A stretch of 64,000 nucleotides of DNA from Lamellibrachia satsuma (Eukaryota > Annelida > Polychaeta > Sabellida > Siboglinidae): the NCBI GenBank assembly GCA_033239005.1, contig BSQZ01000073.1, positions 2,076,501-2,140,500 of the forward strand. Direction: 5' to 3'. Under the pieces are notes generated by a model. That model had not been told where the DNA came from, made no database searches, and worked only from the letters and a program-made list of their open reading frames with translations. Made by a program: the position numbers and the translations under genes. Numbering within the stretch: position 1 is the stretch's first letter; every line of letters starts with the position of its first letter. This document shows, in pieces, positions 27,001-39,000 of the stretch.

Positions 27001-29932
27001 GTCTATACTGTCTTTTGGTCGTGTTTCTCCCATGCATCTAGCCCCCCCCCCCCCCCGAGGTATAGCCTTACGCTTGCCGCTTGCTCTCTAGGCATTTAGA
27101 ACACAGGAGTATGAGACTTATTATGACTGTCAATAAATAATATCAAATTATTTTCTTGAATAATTTTGCCTAGTACATACGCCATGGCCCATGTTATAAG
27201 GCTGCAGTATATCTTGTAGCACTTACTGAGTAATTGTTATTGTTTTGAGTACGGCCACGTATTGTCACTATTGACGACGGTACGGTACGTATGATCACGT
27301 CGAAAATAAATCGGCGGATTGGAAAACACTCGTAATTATATCAAACTATTAACACTTACTCGCACTTTATTGTATTCATACATTTCGATTTACTGTGGGT
27401 CATATATATGCTGACGTTGAAGCACAGCTGTGCTTATTGGGGTGGAACTATATTGTAATCGTAGTGATAAGTCACAATGGTAACGGTAATCCAATTTACT
27501 AACCTGGTTTCGGCTTGTCGCTTCCTGCGCATCGCTCTGCCCTTTGATATCTGACGTTTCCTTGTCGCAGAATAGTCTATAGATGCATGGTCACATGCGG
27601 AAAAAAGATCTACGATGGAACGGTGTCTTTGACCAAGAATGACATCTTGATGCTCACTGTCTGTCCATGCTCATCACACAGTCTTTTGTCTTGTAATCTG
27701 CATCGGAAAAGTGGTCACTCGCAGAGCCTGCGGCTGGCGGACACGGCAATTTCCGCATTTGCAACCACCTTTTCCGCTGCAAATTCTTCCTCGGAAGTCG
27801 ATCAAAAGTTTTTTCCTTGCATTTGTAGTACTAGTTGATATATCCAGGAGCCATCCAGTGCACACCAGTTTTCTTTTTATTCGATTTTCCATGCGTTTCG
27901 GCCGTTTTTCCGAGAGGTTTTTACTGTGTGAACGCCGTGCCAGGAGCTCGTACTCAAACCACTCTGCCGCTGAGCCCCCCGCAGAGCAATATGGCGCCGC
28001 CCAGCGAAGATAATGGCAAAGTTAAAAAGGATATTACAAAATTACCGTGGCGTTGTGCCCATCATATAAGGGTGATATATACTGTAAATGGTATGTTATT
28101 ATGTTTGGGCCATGGTTGTTCAAGTGCTTCACCCCCCCCTTTAAAAAGACTTATTTTGTCCAAATGATAATGTTAATTGCAAGTGGAGTAAGAATCATTA
28201 GTTTCCTGTTGAAACAATCCCTTTAATCACGACCATCTCCACACACGGATGTTGTTGTCAAATTTCTAGAGCAACAGCCATACGAGGGAAGACAGGGGCC
28301 TGAGACCCGAGACATCGGTGGTAGTGTGCAGTCTGACTGGCAGGGGGTGCCACTGGCCACCGACTCGACTGAACTCCGACCTCTTCCACTGTTGACCTGT
28401 TCAAACATCTCCAAGAACCACTCCTTGTTCAGACAGTCAGCCTCTCACCGGGTCAGTTTCAATTTGAACGGAGATGACCAGGCACCCATCAGTGGCCGGA
28501 CTGGACCAGATGGACACAGAGGCTGGACACACTCTACCGGACACAGTGGGGTGGGACCATTTTTTCCTCTTGATACAGACCATATGTCTAGAGACCATAA
28601 GTTTAGAGACCATCCACTCACAGACCACGCATCTAGAGATCATGAGTCAATAAACCAGCCTTCATATCAACAGCTGCAGCAGCAAGTGTTGTGCTTGGAG
28701 CAGCAGCAGCAGCAGCTGCTGGCAACTAACCAGCAGCTACATACGTTGCAGCTGCAACACGGCCCTGGTGGAAACACGCTGGGCAATGACGACGATGATT
28801 CTGAGGTGAGTGGCTCAGTTGATTCATCATCGTCAGTGTCCTCGTCTGTTGTGACCATAGTACGTGGCCACCAGGGAGCATCTTCACGCAGCCGACCAGA
28901 ACTGGCGAGATATCACCGACAAGCTCCACAAGGTAATCATATTACAAGTATTCCATCATCATAGTTAAATGATCAATATTTCTGTATTCTTTGCTTACAA
29001 AGACAGGCCTCGGATTTGGCAACATCGAGGGCAAGGCCGGCTGGTCTTGGCTTTGATATATTTTAGGGGGCACTGAGGCCAGTACAAACTGCCTTATTAT
29101 CACAAATTTTATAAGATTGCCATCCAAAACTAAAAGATGGCAAGTGGACAAGGAAGCCATTGGTTTATCGAGAGTCCAACAATTTTATCATCTATGTACA
29201 CAGATATCTATTAATTTAATTTTTAAACAAATGTCATATTCACACTGCTAGCATTAACAATTATTTGACAATTTGTTCCATTAATTTATCACCCTCTGTG
29301 AGAATGAGTACTTTCTCACGTCCAACCTTCACTGCTCCTTAATTAATGCTGCTTTGTGTCCTCTGGTTCTACTGCATTAAGTTTGAAGAAAATATTCCTA
29401 TCAATATCCTCATAGCCACTCACTATTTTAAATACTTCTATTTGGTCTCCTCTTAATCTCCTGGTCTCTAGTGTTGTCAAACCACATTGTAATAAGCGGC
29501 TTTCGTGACTAAGGTCTTTCAATTCTGGAATCATTTTAGTTGCTCTTCTTTCTGGCTTGTCTATGTTCTTCTTATGATATGGCCTCCATGCTTGTGTACA
29601 ATGTTCCAAATGCGGCCTAGCTATTGCTTTGTACAGTGGTACAATTAGTTGTTTATCCTCATATGTGATAGTTATACTCATTAGCCATAGAATTTGATTA
29701 CCTTTTGAAGCAACAATCCCACATTGCTCTGAAGCTTTCATGTCACAACTAAATGTTACTCCTTCTTCATCCATGTTTTCATGCCCTATGTGTATACATT
29801 TACTCTTCCCAATCTTGAATAACATTTGCCATTTTTTAAACCATTTAACCACGTAGAATTTTTAACCTTTCTGAATACTTTTGTGTCATCTACAAATTTC
29901 AGTACTTTGCTAGATATGCCATCTTCCAAATC

Positions 29933-30011
<79 letters not shown>

Positions 30012-33000
30012 TAGTATAGGTCCTAATACTGCTCCCTGTGCTACTCCACTCAAACAGATTTCCAGTTTGAAATCTCACCATCTACTCTCTGTCTTCTGTG
30101 TAAGCCACTTTTCTATCCAGTTGATTATGTCATTACCTATGCCATGGGCTTTTAGTTTAAGTAACAATCTTTGATGTTGCACTTTATCAAACGTTTTCTG
30201 AAAATCTAAGTAGACAACATTCACTTGTGACCCATCATCTAGCCACATTGTAATTTCTTCCAAAAACATAAGAGATTAGTTAGAAGTGACCTCGCTTTTA
30301 GAACACATGTTGAGATGTATTTATTAATTTGTTTTACAAGGAATTCCACCATGTCATCTTAAATTAGTGTTTCTAATAACTTGCATACAACTGATGTTAA
30401 ACTCACTGGTCTGTAATTTTCTGACATGTTCCTCGATCCTTTCTTAAATAATTCCATAATGTTTGCTTCTTTCCATTCCGAAGGAACTATTCCCTCTTCT
30501 AGTGACAAGTTAAACACCTCTGACAGTGGTGTACTAATTTGCTCAACAATTTCCTTAAACAGTTTTGGTGGTATCCCATCAACTCCAGGTGATTTAGTAT
30601 CTTTCATATTCTTAATTTTTTGCTATCATTTCAGGAGTTACAAATAACTGCCCTAAATGATCTGATTTATCGCCCTCAAATTTAGTAACTGGAACCGGAA
30701 GTGAGCTGATATCTTCTGTGGTAAAAACTGAGCTGAAATACTCATTCAGGACCTCTGCCATTTGAAACCCATCTGAAATGATGTTGTTGTTGTTGTTGTG
30801 TTCCAGTGGTCCGACCTTTTCTCAAACTTTCTGTTTACTCCTTACATAAGCATAGAAACTCTTGCTGTCATTTTTTATATTACCTGCCAATTTTTTTAAT
30901 TTTCTTATTTCAGTTGTAGCTAGGTTAAGTGCCTCTTCTGGGGTGAGATTTAGCAAGTCATGGAAGGTAGCCAGTCGGGCTCGCAACCTTGCAAAGTGAA
31001 GTAGCCTGACAGCTTCTTAGGTAGCCCAATTGCTAATCAATACTTTGATGATAGAAAGTAAATACTTTGAAGATAGACTATGAACGACATCAATGACAAA
31101 TAAAAAACATAAAAAACAAACAGTTTTGAAACATTTATTTTCAAGGCAGGATCAATACAGTGTAATACATAATACTGAATAAAATACGGTATACAATTGT
31201 ACACGTTATGTGTTGTTTTGCTTTCATAACATGGTACACCAACAGTCTAGGTGAAAAGTCTCCAAGCGTCACAGGACATCAGGTCCTCTGAACTCAACAG
31301 TTTTGCCCATATATCAAGGGTTCTTAGTGGTTTTTATGGTAAATCAAATGTTTGCTGTGTAAAACGTTAACTTCCAACAATCGCAGAAACCACGCGCGCC
31401 ACGGCGAATACTTCAGTACGTAAACCATTTGAGAGTACGTAGCGCCATATGGGCGGTTTATATTAATTATAGTAGAAATCGCGCACCCACGTATGTGCCC
31501 GAGGTCGCAGACCAAGGGCCAATACACAATAAAAAGACAGTAGAAAGCAGATATTCTACTATTCTACAACCTATATAAGTATCCATGCCCATGGGTCTAA
31601 ATTCACGCGACCTTCAACATTTTGAACATGCAACAATCGAGTATTGAATCATGTGCGTGACGCAGTTGTTTCTGGTAATTCTTTCGAACGTATTGATGGA
31701 ATATTGGCCTGAGCCGAGGCATTTGGTAAACATTGCTATTATGACTATCACATATGAAATATTACGTTATCCTGTCCTGGGGACGGGCATTTTTGCTAGT
31801 ATATATAAAAGTGGCGCCTCGCGGCACCAAGACTATTAACATGACCGGTTATTATTTCAGTGTAGAATGACCATTCAGTTATATGTTGAGTGTCGATGTG
31901 GTTGATTAAAAATACAATGAATGCTCCCTATTGATATCGCTTCGGCTACGGTTTTGCAACATATCTTGCAATGTCAAATGTGTCGCAAACACACTATTTA
32001 TGGTTAACATAAATGTGATATCGCCAGGACAACACTTCTGAGATGTTTATTAACATTCCGTTTATTTTTGCTGGATCTAAAATATTGCAGCTCCGTAAAT
32101 ATTTCAAGTCGCCATGCGGGCTACTGTAGTCAATAATTGAAGTTGCCCAAGCCAAAGCCATTTTTGGGTGCCATTGGCGATTAATTGCTGTGATCTTGTA
32201 TTGTAGTTGCTATGACTACAGCTAAGAAGTCACCAAAGAGAGTGTCCCGTGTGTCAATGGCTGAGCGCCGACAGCAACAGAGAGACGTCATCTTCTGCGT
32301 CTTCACCTATCTTGACACAATGACATTGTGTCGAGCTTCACGTGTTTCTCGATTGTGGAGGGATATGAGTCACCACCCCAGATTGTGGCGATCTGTGACA
32401 CTAAAGGGGGTGACAATTTCATCACAGGTTGTTAGAAAGATAAAACCTTCTTACTTAAATTTATTAGTTTCCATAAAATTCTCTCCCCGTGGCCAAATAC
32501 CAACTATTTTGCCATGCAGTATTTATTATATAAGCACACATACGCGATATTTTTATCAGTTGCCATTTTGATTTGCCTCATTTGTGGTGATGCATGCACG
32601 ATAAAATGTGACCTAACTTCAGATCATATCAGTAATAAGTGCCTCTTTTTGGCCTCTTGTAACAGATCATTTGATTTTACTAAAAAAAGGGAATTTTTTT
32701 ATTTAAACAAAATAGGGAATTTTTTTCAAAAAAGCTGGAAAATGTGAATGAAGCAAAAAGTGGTATTTCTGACTGAAAGTGGTAATGTTGATAACTATGT
32801 TACTTTTACCCTTTTCTTGTAAAGTAGAATTATGCCTTTATCATCTGGACACTTTAAAGCAGGATGCCTAATTTGTGTTGAGTTTAAATTACCAAATTAG
32901 TTTTGATTTACCTTTTACAGTAGATTTAACAAGATTTGCCATCCAAGCCAAAGGCCCAGATGGCAAGTGGACAAGGAAGCCATTGGCGTATCGAGAGTCC

Positions 33001-36000
33001 AACAATGTTCACCTACTTATAACCCGCCCTCCTGATATATGTGTCAACCTTGTTTTTAAACATATTCACGCTGCTAGCAGTTACACAATCTGTAGACAAT
33101 TTGTTCCATTCATTTATTGTCCTCTGTGAGAACGAGTGCTTCCTGATGTCCAATCTACATTGATCCTTTAGTAATTTTACCTCATGTCCTCTAGTTCTGC
33201 TATCCTTCTTGAGTGAGAAAAACATATTTCTATCAATATTTTCATACCCATTCAATATCTTAAAAACTTCAATCTGATCTCCTCTTAACCTCCTTGTCTC
33301 TAGAGTTGTTAAACCACATTTTTTCAGGCATTCTTCATAACTAAGGTCTCTAAGTTCTGGAATCATTTTAGTTGCTCTCCTTTGTATGCGTTCAAGCGTA
33401 TCTATATCCTTCTTACGATATGGTCTCCATGCTTGTATACAGTATTCTAAATGAGGTCTAACTATTGCTTTATAAAGAGGTATAATTAACTTTTTTCCCT
33501 TGTATGTTATGTTTCTTCTAATCAATCCAAGAATTTGATTACCCTTTGAAGCTGCAATACCACACTGCTCTGAAACTTTCATATCAGCGCTTATTGTAAC
33601 TCCTAAGTCCTTTTCTTTTACAGTAGTACCCAGAACAGTATCTCCCATTTTATAGTTTACATTCAAGTTCCCATGTCCTGTATGTAGGCATTTACATTTC
33701 CCAAAATTGAACAGCATCTGCCATTTCTCAGACCATTTCACTAATCTGTCTAGATCGTTTTGTAAATGTTGTTTATCACCATCAGTATTAACCTTTCTAA
33801 ACAGTTTTGTGTCATCCGCAAATTTCAGTACGTTACTTGTTATACTGTCGTCCAAGCCATTGATATAAATTAAGAATAATATAGGTCCTAATACTGATCC
33901 TTGAGGTACCCCACTCAAAACCGATTTCCAATTTGAAACTTCTCCATCTACTACAACTCGTTGTCTTCTGTCAGTCAGCCATTGTTCTATCCAGTCAGTT
34001 ATGCTATCCCCGATACCATGGGCTTTTAATTTAAGTAGCAATCTTTGATGTGGCACTTTGTCAAAAGCTTTCTGAAAATCTAAGTAGATAATATCTACTG
34101 GTGATCCCACGTCTATCCACTTAGTGATTTCTTCCAAAAAACATATCATATTTGTTAAGCATGACCTCGCTTTAAGGAATCCATGTTGAGATGAATTTAA
34201 TAATTTATGCTTAACGAGGAAGTCCACCATATGGTCTTTAATTAACCTTTCTAATAATTTACAAATCACTGACGTTAAACTCACTGGTCTGTAATTCTCT
34301 GACTTATTTCTCGAACCCTTTTTAAATAATGGTATGATGTTTGCTTCTTTCCATTCAAACGGAACAACTCCCTCTTTTAATGACAAGTTGAATACTCTTG
34401 CAAGTGGTATACTGATTTGATCTACTGTTTCCATTAGTAATTTTGGAGGAATCCCATCCACTCCCGGTGATTTGTTATCCTTCATTGCCTTTATTTTCTT
34501 AGCTACCAATTCTGGAGTTACAACTAACGGTCCTAAATATTCAGATTTAGCCCCCTGAAATTTAGCATCAGCAACTGGTAATGAACTAATATCTTCTTTG
34601 GTAAACACTGAACTGAAGTAACCATTTAGGTCTTCCGCCATTAAAAACCCCTGTGATATTATATTTCCAGCACTGTCTTCTAGAGGTCCAACCTTGTCTT
34701 GTACGTTTTGTTTACTCCTGACATATGCATAAAAACTCTTGCTGTCATTTTTTATGTTACATGCCAGTTTTTGCTCATAGCTTCTTTTAGATTGTCTGAT
34801 TTCAGTTGTAGCTGCATTAAGTGCCTCTTTGTATTTTGCATAGTCTTCTTCCTTTCTGGTATGCCTATAAACCCTCCACATAGTTTGTTTTAGCATTATT
34901 TTCTAATAGCCTCTTTTGACAAGTGTTTCTTTCTACACCGTTTTCCTTGTTTTCGGAAGGGAACAAATTTATCGATACTCTCAATTTCATATTTTAGAAT
35001 ATTCCAACATTCAATTGCGGTCTTATTCATCAGCATGTTATTCCAATCTAGCTGTGCTAAGTATTTTCTCATATCTTTGTAGTTACCTTTGTGGAAGTTT
35101 CTCTTGTACGTTTTCTTATTTTTACTTTCTGATTTTACATTGATGTCAAAATGTATTTGATTATGGTCACTATTACCCAATGGTTCAAATATTTTTACAT
35201 TGTCCACTAATTCTTTTTGTGATGACAAAACTATATCTAATACATTTTCTCCCCTGGTTGGTTCTAGTACGTGCTGAGTAAGAAAGCTATCCTGGATTAA
35301 ACATAGAAATTGTTGATCCTCAATCCCTGTGCTCTCTAGAGAATTCCATTGTATGTGTCCATGGTTAAAATCTCCCATTATGATACATTCCCCTTTACTA
35401 ACTTCCTTTATAGCGTTTTTTATTTTTGTGTTGTCCTCTTCATTTATGTTTGGACTTCGGTAAACTAATCCAATAGTTAATTTTGAATTTCCGGAAACAA
35501 TTTTGCACCAAACAGCTTCATCGCAATCTGCTTCCCTTTCTAGTTTTATTTCATAAGCCTGAATAGATTCTTTAACATATAAAATAACTCCCCCGCCCCT
35601 TCTTCCTATTCGATCTTTCCTAAACATTACGTATCCTGTCAGTCCTAATTCAGCATCTGTTATATCTATGTTGGCCCATGATTCAGTTATACCAGTTATG
35701 TGAGGGTCAATATCTTCTACCATAATGTTTAATTCGTTTTTCTTATTTACTATGCTCCTTGCATTTAAACATACGCATCTATAACCTTTTTCAGAGATGT
35801 TTTTCGGATGATTTGATATTGGTTTATCTGTGCTAGTGGCCTCTTGTTCTGCTTGAGACACCTCTAGGTAACCCCCCTGCACTTCTAGTTTAAAGAATGT
35901 TTACTTCCAAAAATATTTGTCATTGTACCCAAGTCGCTATCTACTGCTGCTGAAAGTTTGTCCGCGAATACTGCCGCCCCCTTTCCACTTAAATGAAGCC

Positions 36001-39000
36001 CATCCTTCATGTACATATCTGCCCTCCCAACAAAAATTCCCCATAAATCCACAAATCCAACTTCCTCTTCCCTACACAGCCTCTGGACTAACATGTTAAT
36101 TGCCATCCCCCGACAATTTCGATATTTGTGACCCCTCCTGCCCATTACAGGTAAAATCCCTGACAGTATTACCTGCTCAACCGCGTCTGTTTTAGTGTTC
36201 TGACCAACTGCCTATATTTCCTAACTATGGCAGTTGTACCCTCCTCTCTACGTTATTTGTCCCTACGTGTACTAAAACAGATCCACCCTTACCCGAGCCT
36301 ACGATGTTTTTTACCCTCTCAGTTATCGCCTCTATTTTGGCTCCAGGCAAGCAGACCACCACATCATCTCCCTTGTTTAAGACTCTGTCGGTCTTCCTAA
36401 CTATCGAATCCCCCACAAACACCCTCGCTCTCTTCCTCACCCCCTCTATCACTGCTGCAGAATAACTCTTCCTTTCGATCCCCTCCATCACATTCTGTCC
36501 TGACCCCTTCCCTCCTGTCTCCCCCACTTCCCACTGCTTTGCTCTTGTCTCTCCCACTCCCCTCTCCTTCACTCCGGTTGTTTTCCCTCCCGTCTCCCCC
36601 ACTCCCTTCTCCTTCCCTCCTGTCTCCGCTACTCCCCTCTCCTTCACTCCCGTTCCTTTCCTTCCCGTCTCCATACGTCCTGTCTCCCTATGACCTGTCA
36701 CCTTCCCTCCTCTCAGCTTCCTCCCAGGCTGAGGTGAGCTCTCCCTAGCATCTCTTGTGTCTTTCCCCACTTTATCGTCTACAGTTCCCCCACCGGAACT
36801 ACTGGCACAACTCCCCTGTTCCCTTCCCACCATTGCCACAACAAGCAGCCTCAGCTCTTCCAACTCCTCCTCTAGTTCCTTCATCCTTGTGCATCCCCTA
36901 CACTCAGAACTAAAACTATCTGCCTGGACCTCAGCCCAGGACTTCTCGCACCCAGACTTGACGAAATCCACCCAGTTACTGCAACTGCCACAAATTAAGT
37001 GCCAAATTAAGTACAAAATAAAAACATAAACTCAGTTTGAAAAAACCAATCGAATATATCTGGTTAGTATTATCTTTACATAATTTGTAATAGGCAAACA
37101 AGAATGTCAGTTGTACTTTTAGACTACCATATAAGACAGACAATGTAATTATACCAGTTGATTCATGTACACGGATTATGTAGAACTAGAATCTGTGTTT
37201 TCAGCACATCAACTCTATATCTCGATGGTGCACTGAACTGCGGTCTCTAACACTTGAAGGTAAACATGTTGCTATTTGTTGAGTATTAAATGCCACATTA
37301 TACTAGAACGCACTGCTGCCTACTGTGGAGTGCTGGTTTAAAAAAACAATGGTGTGCTGCAGATGGTAGTGAAATGTGTTTTTCTATGCAGAAAAAGTCC
37401 AAACTTCGAAATTAGTATATATGAAAAATATAATTATTTTGATACATTTTTTTTACCTAAATCAAGTCTTCAGAAGTAAACAATAACATGTTTTCGGAAA
37501 TAAATTGGGCAATTCACACTTCAAGTTGAAATGTATGCTTACCAAGCCAATGGCTTCCTTGTCCACTTGCCATCTAGCTAGGCTGAATCACTGTATATTG
37601 TAAGATGGTGATTTCATATCCTTTTTACATATTTATTTAATTATTTCTTATCCTTTTTATAACTTATTTATTTATTAACTGTTTTTAACTTATAAACTTT
37701 TTTTATCTATTAATATTTCTAGCTTATTTACTTTTAAATGCAATGTATTTTTTACACCTATTTGTATATACCAGTTGTTTAGGGGTGTCTTTACCTGAAA
37801 TAAATGTATTCATATTCATTTTAGCTTTGGATCTTTTTGATCTTGTTAAATGTGAAACTCTGTCAAAAAATCTATTGTCACAACAATATAGTTGAGCATA
37901 TTATTTTATGTAGTGACAAAAGTGGTGCTTAAGAAAACTGAAAATTTACATTTGTGCAGCAAATATTACATGAATGTAACATTTGCATGTTTGATGTTGT
38001 TCCCAGGTCTGAGACCACGAGCCCGGAGACCAGGGGAGATGGACGAGGAATACACCGCAAACATCCGGTGAGTGGAAAACTGCCACTGCATAACATTTTA
38101 TGTAGCTGGGGTAATTAAATTCTTTTGAAGGAAATTGTTTTCATTTTGTGAATTAGCTTTCTTTAGTATATACTTGTTAGCGTTTGCTTTACACTTCTGG
38201 CAGGTGCTGAAGCCAACTTATTAGTGTTTGCTTTACACTTCCAGCAGACCCTGAAGCCAACTTATTAGTGTTTGCTTTACACTTCTGGCAGGCACTGAAG
38301 CCAACTTATTAGTGTTTGCTTTACACTTCTGGCAGGCACTAAAGCCAACTTATTAGTGTTTGTTTTACACTTCTGGCAGGCCCTGAAGCCAAGTTATTAG
38401 TGTTTGCTTTACACTTCTGGCAGGCACTGAAGCCAACTTATTAGTGTTTGCTTTACACTTCTGGCAGGCACTGAAGCCAACTTATTAGTGTTTGCTTTAC
38501 ACTTCTGGCAGGCACTAAAGCCAACTTATTAGTGTTTGTTTTACACTTCTGGCAGGCCCTGAAGCCAAGTTATTAGTGTTTGCTTTACACTTCTGGCAGG
38601 CCCTGAAGCCAACTTATTAGTGTTTGCTTTACACTTCTGGCAGGCACATTGAAGCCAACTTATTAGTGTTTGCTTTACACTTCTGGCAGGCCCTGAAGCC
38701 AACTTATTAGTGTTTGCTTTACACTTCCGGCAAGCCCTGAAGCCAACTTATTAGTGTTTGCTTTATACTTCTGGCAGGTGCTGAAACCAACTTATTAGTG
38801 TTTGCTTTACACTTCCAGCAGGCCCTGAAGCCAACTTATTAGTGTTTGCTTTACACTTCCAGCAAGCCATGAAACCAACTTATTAGTGTTTGCTTTACAC
38901 TTCTGGCAGGCCCTGAAGCCAACTTATCAGTGTTTGCTTTACACTTCTAGCAGGCCCTGAAGCCAACTTATTAATGTTTGCTTCACACTTCCAGCAGGCC

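Larger units (their letters stand above)
32921..37017 (-). mobile_element. near full-length CR1-like LINE (copy L3)
   Basis: Antisense to FBXO41 in intron 9. From 5' to 3' on the minus strand: ORF1 with a Cys-rich module, coiled coil and SGNH-hydrolase (esterase) motifs (37016-35885), ORF2 endonuclease (35900-34896), ORF2 reverse transcriptase (34896-33013), and a 3' UTR ending in TTAAATCTTG-type repeats. Esterase ORF1 proteins are known from CR1-group elements. A few frameshifts disable this copy. Its 3' UTR is shared with copies L1, L2 and L4. Confidence 0.92.

Noticed and set aside
29826..30081. Tyr/Ile-rich peptides (YIYIYIYI)
   Set aside because: Translation of the (TA)n tract within LINE L2.
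36539..36748. Pro/Ser/Leu-rich + strand frame
   Set aside because: Shadow of the Gly/Lys/Glu repeats in LINE ORF1 on the other strand.
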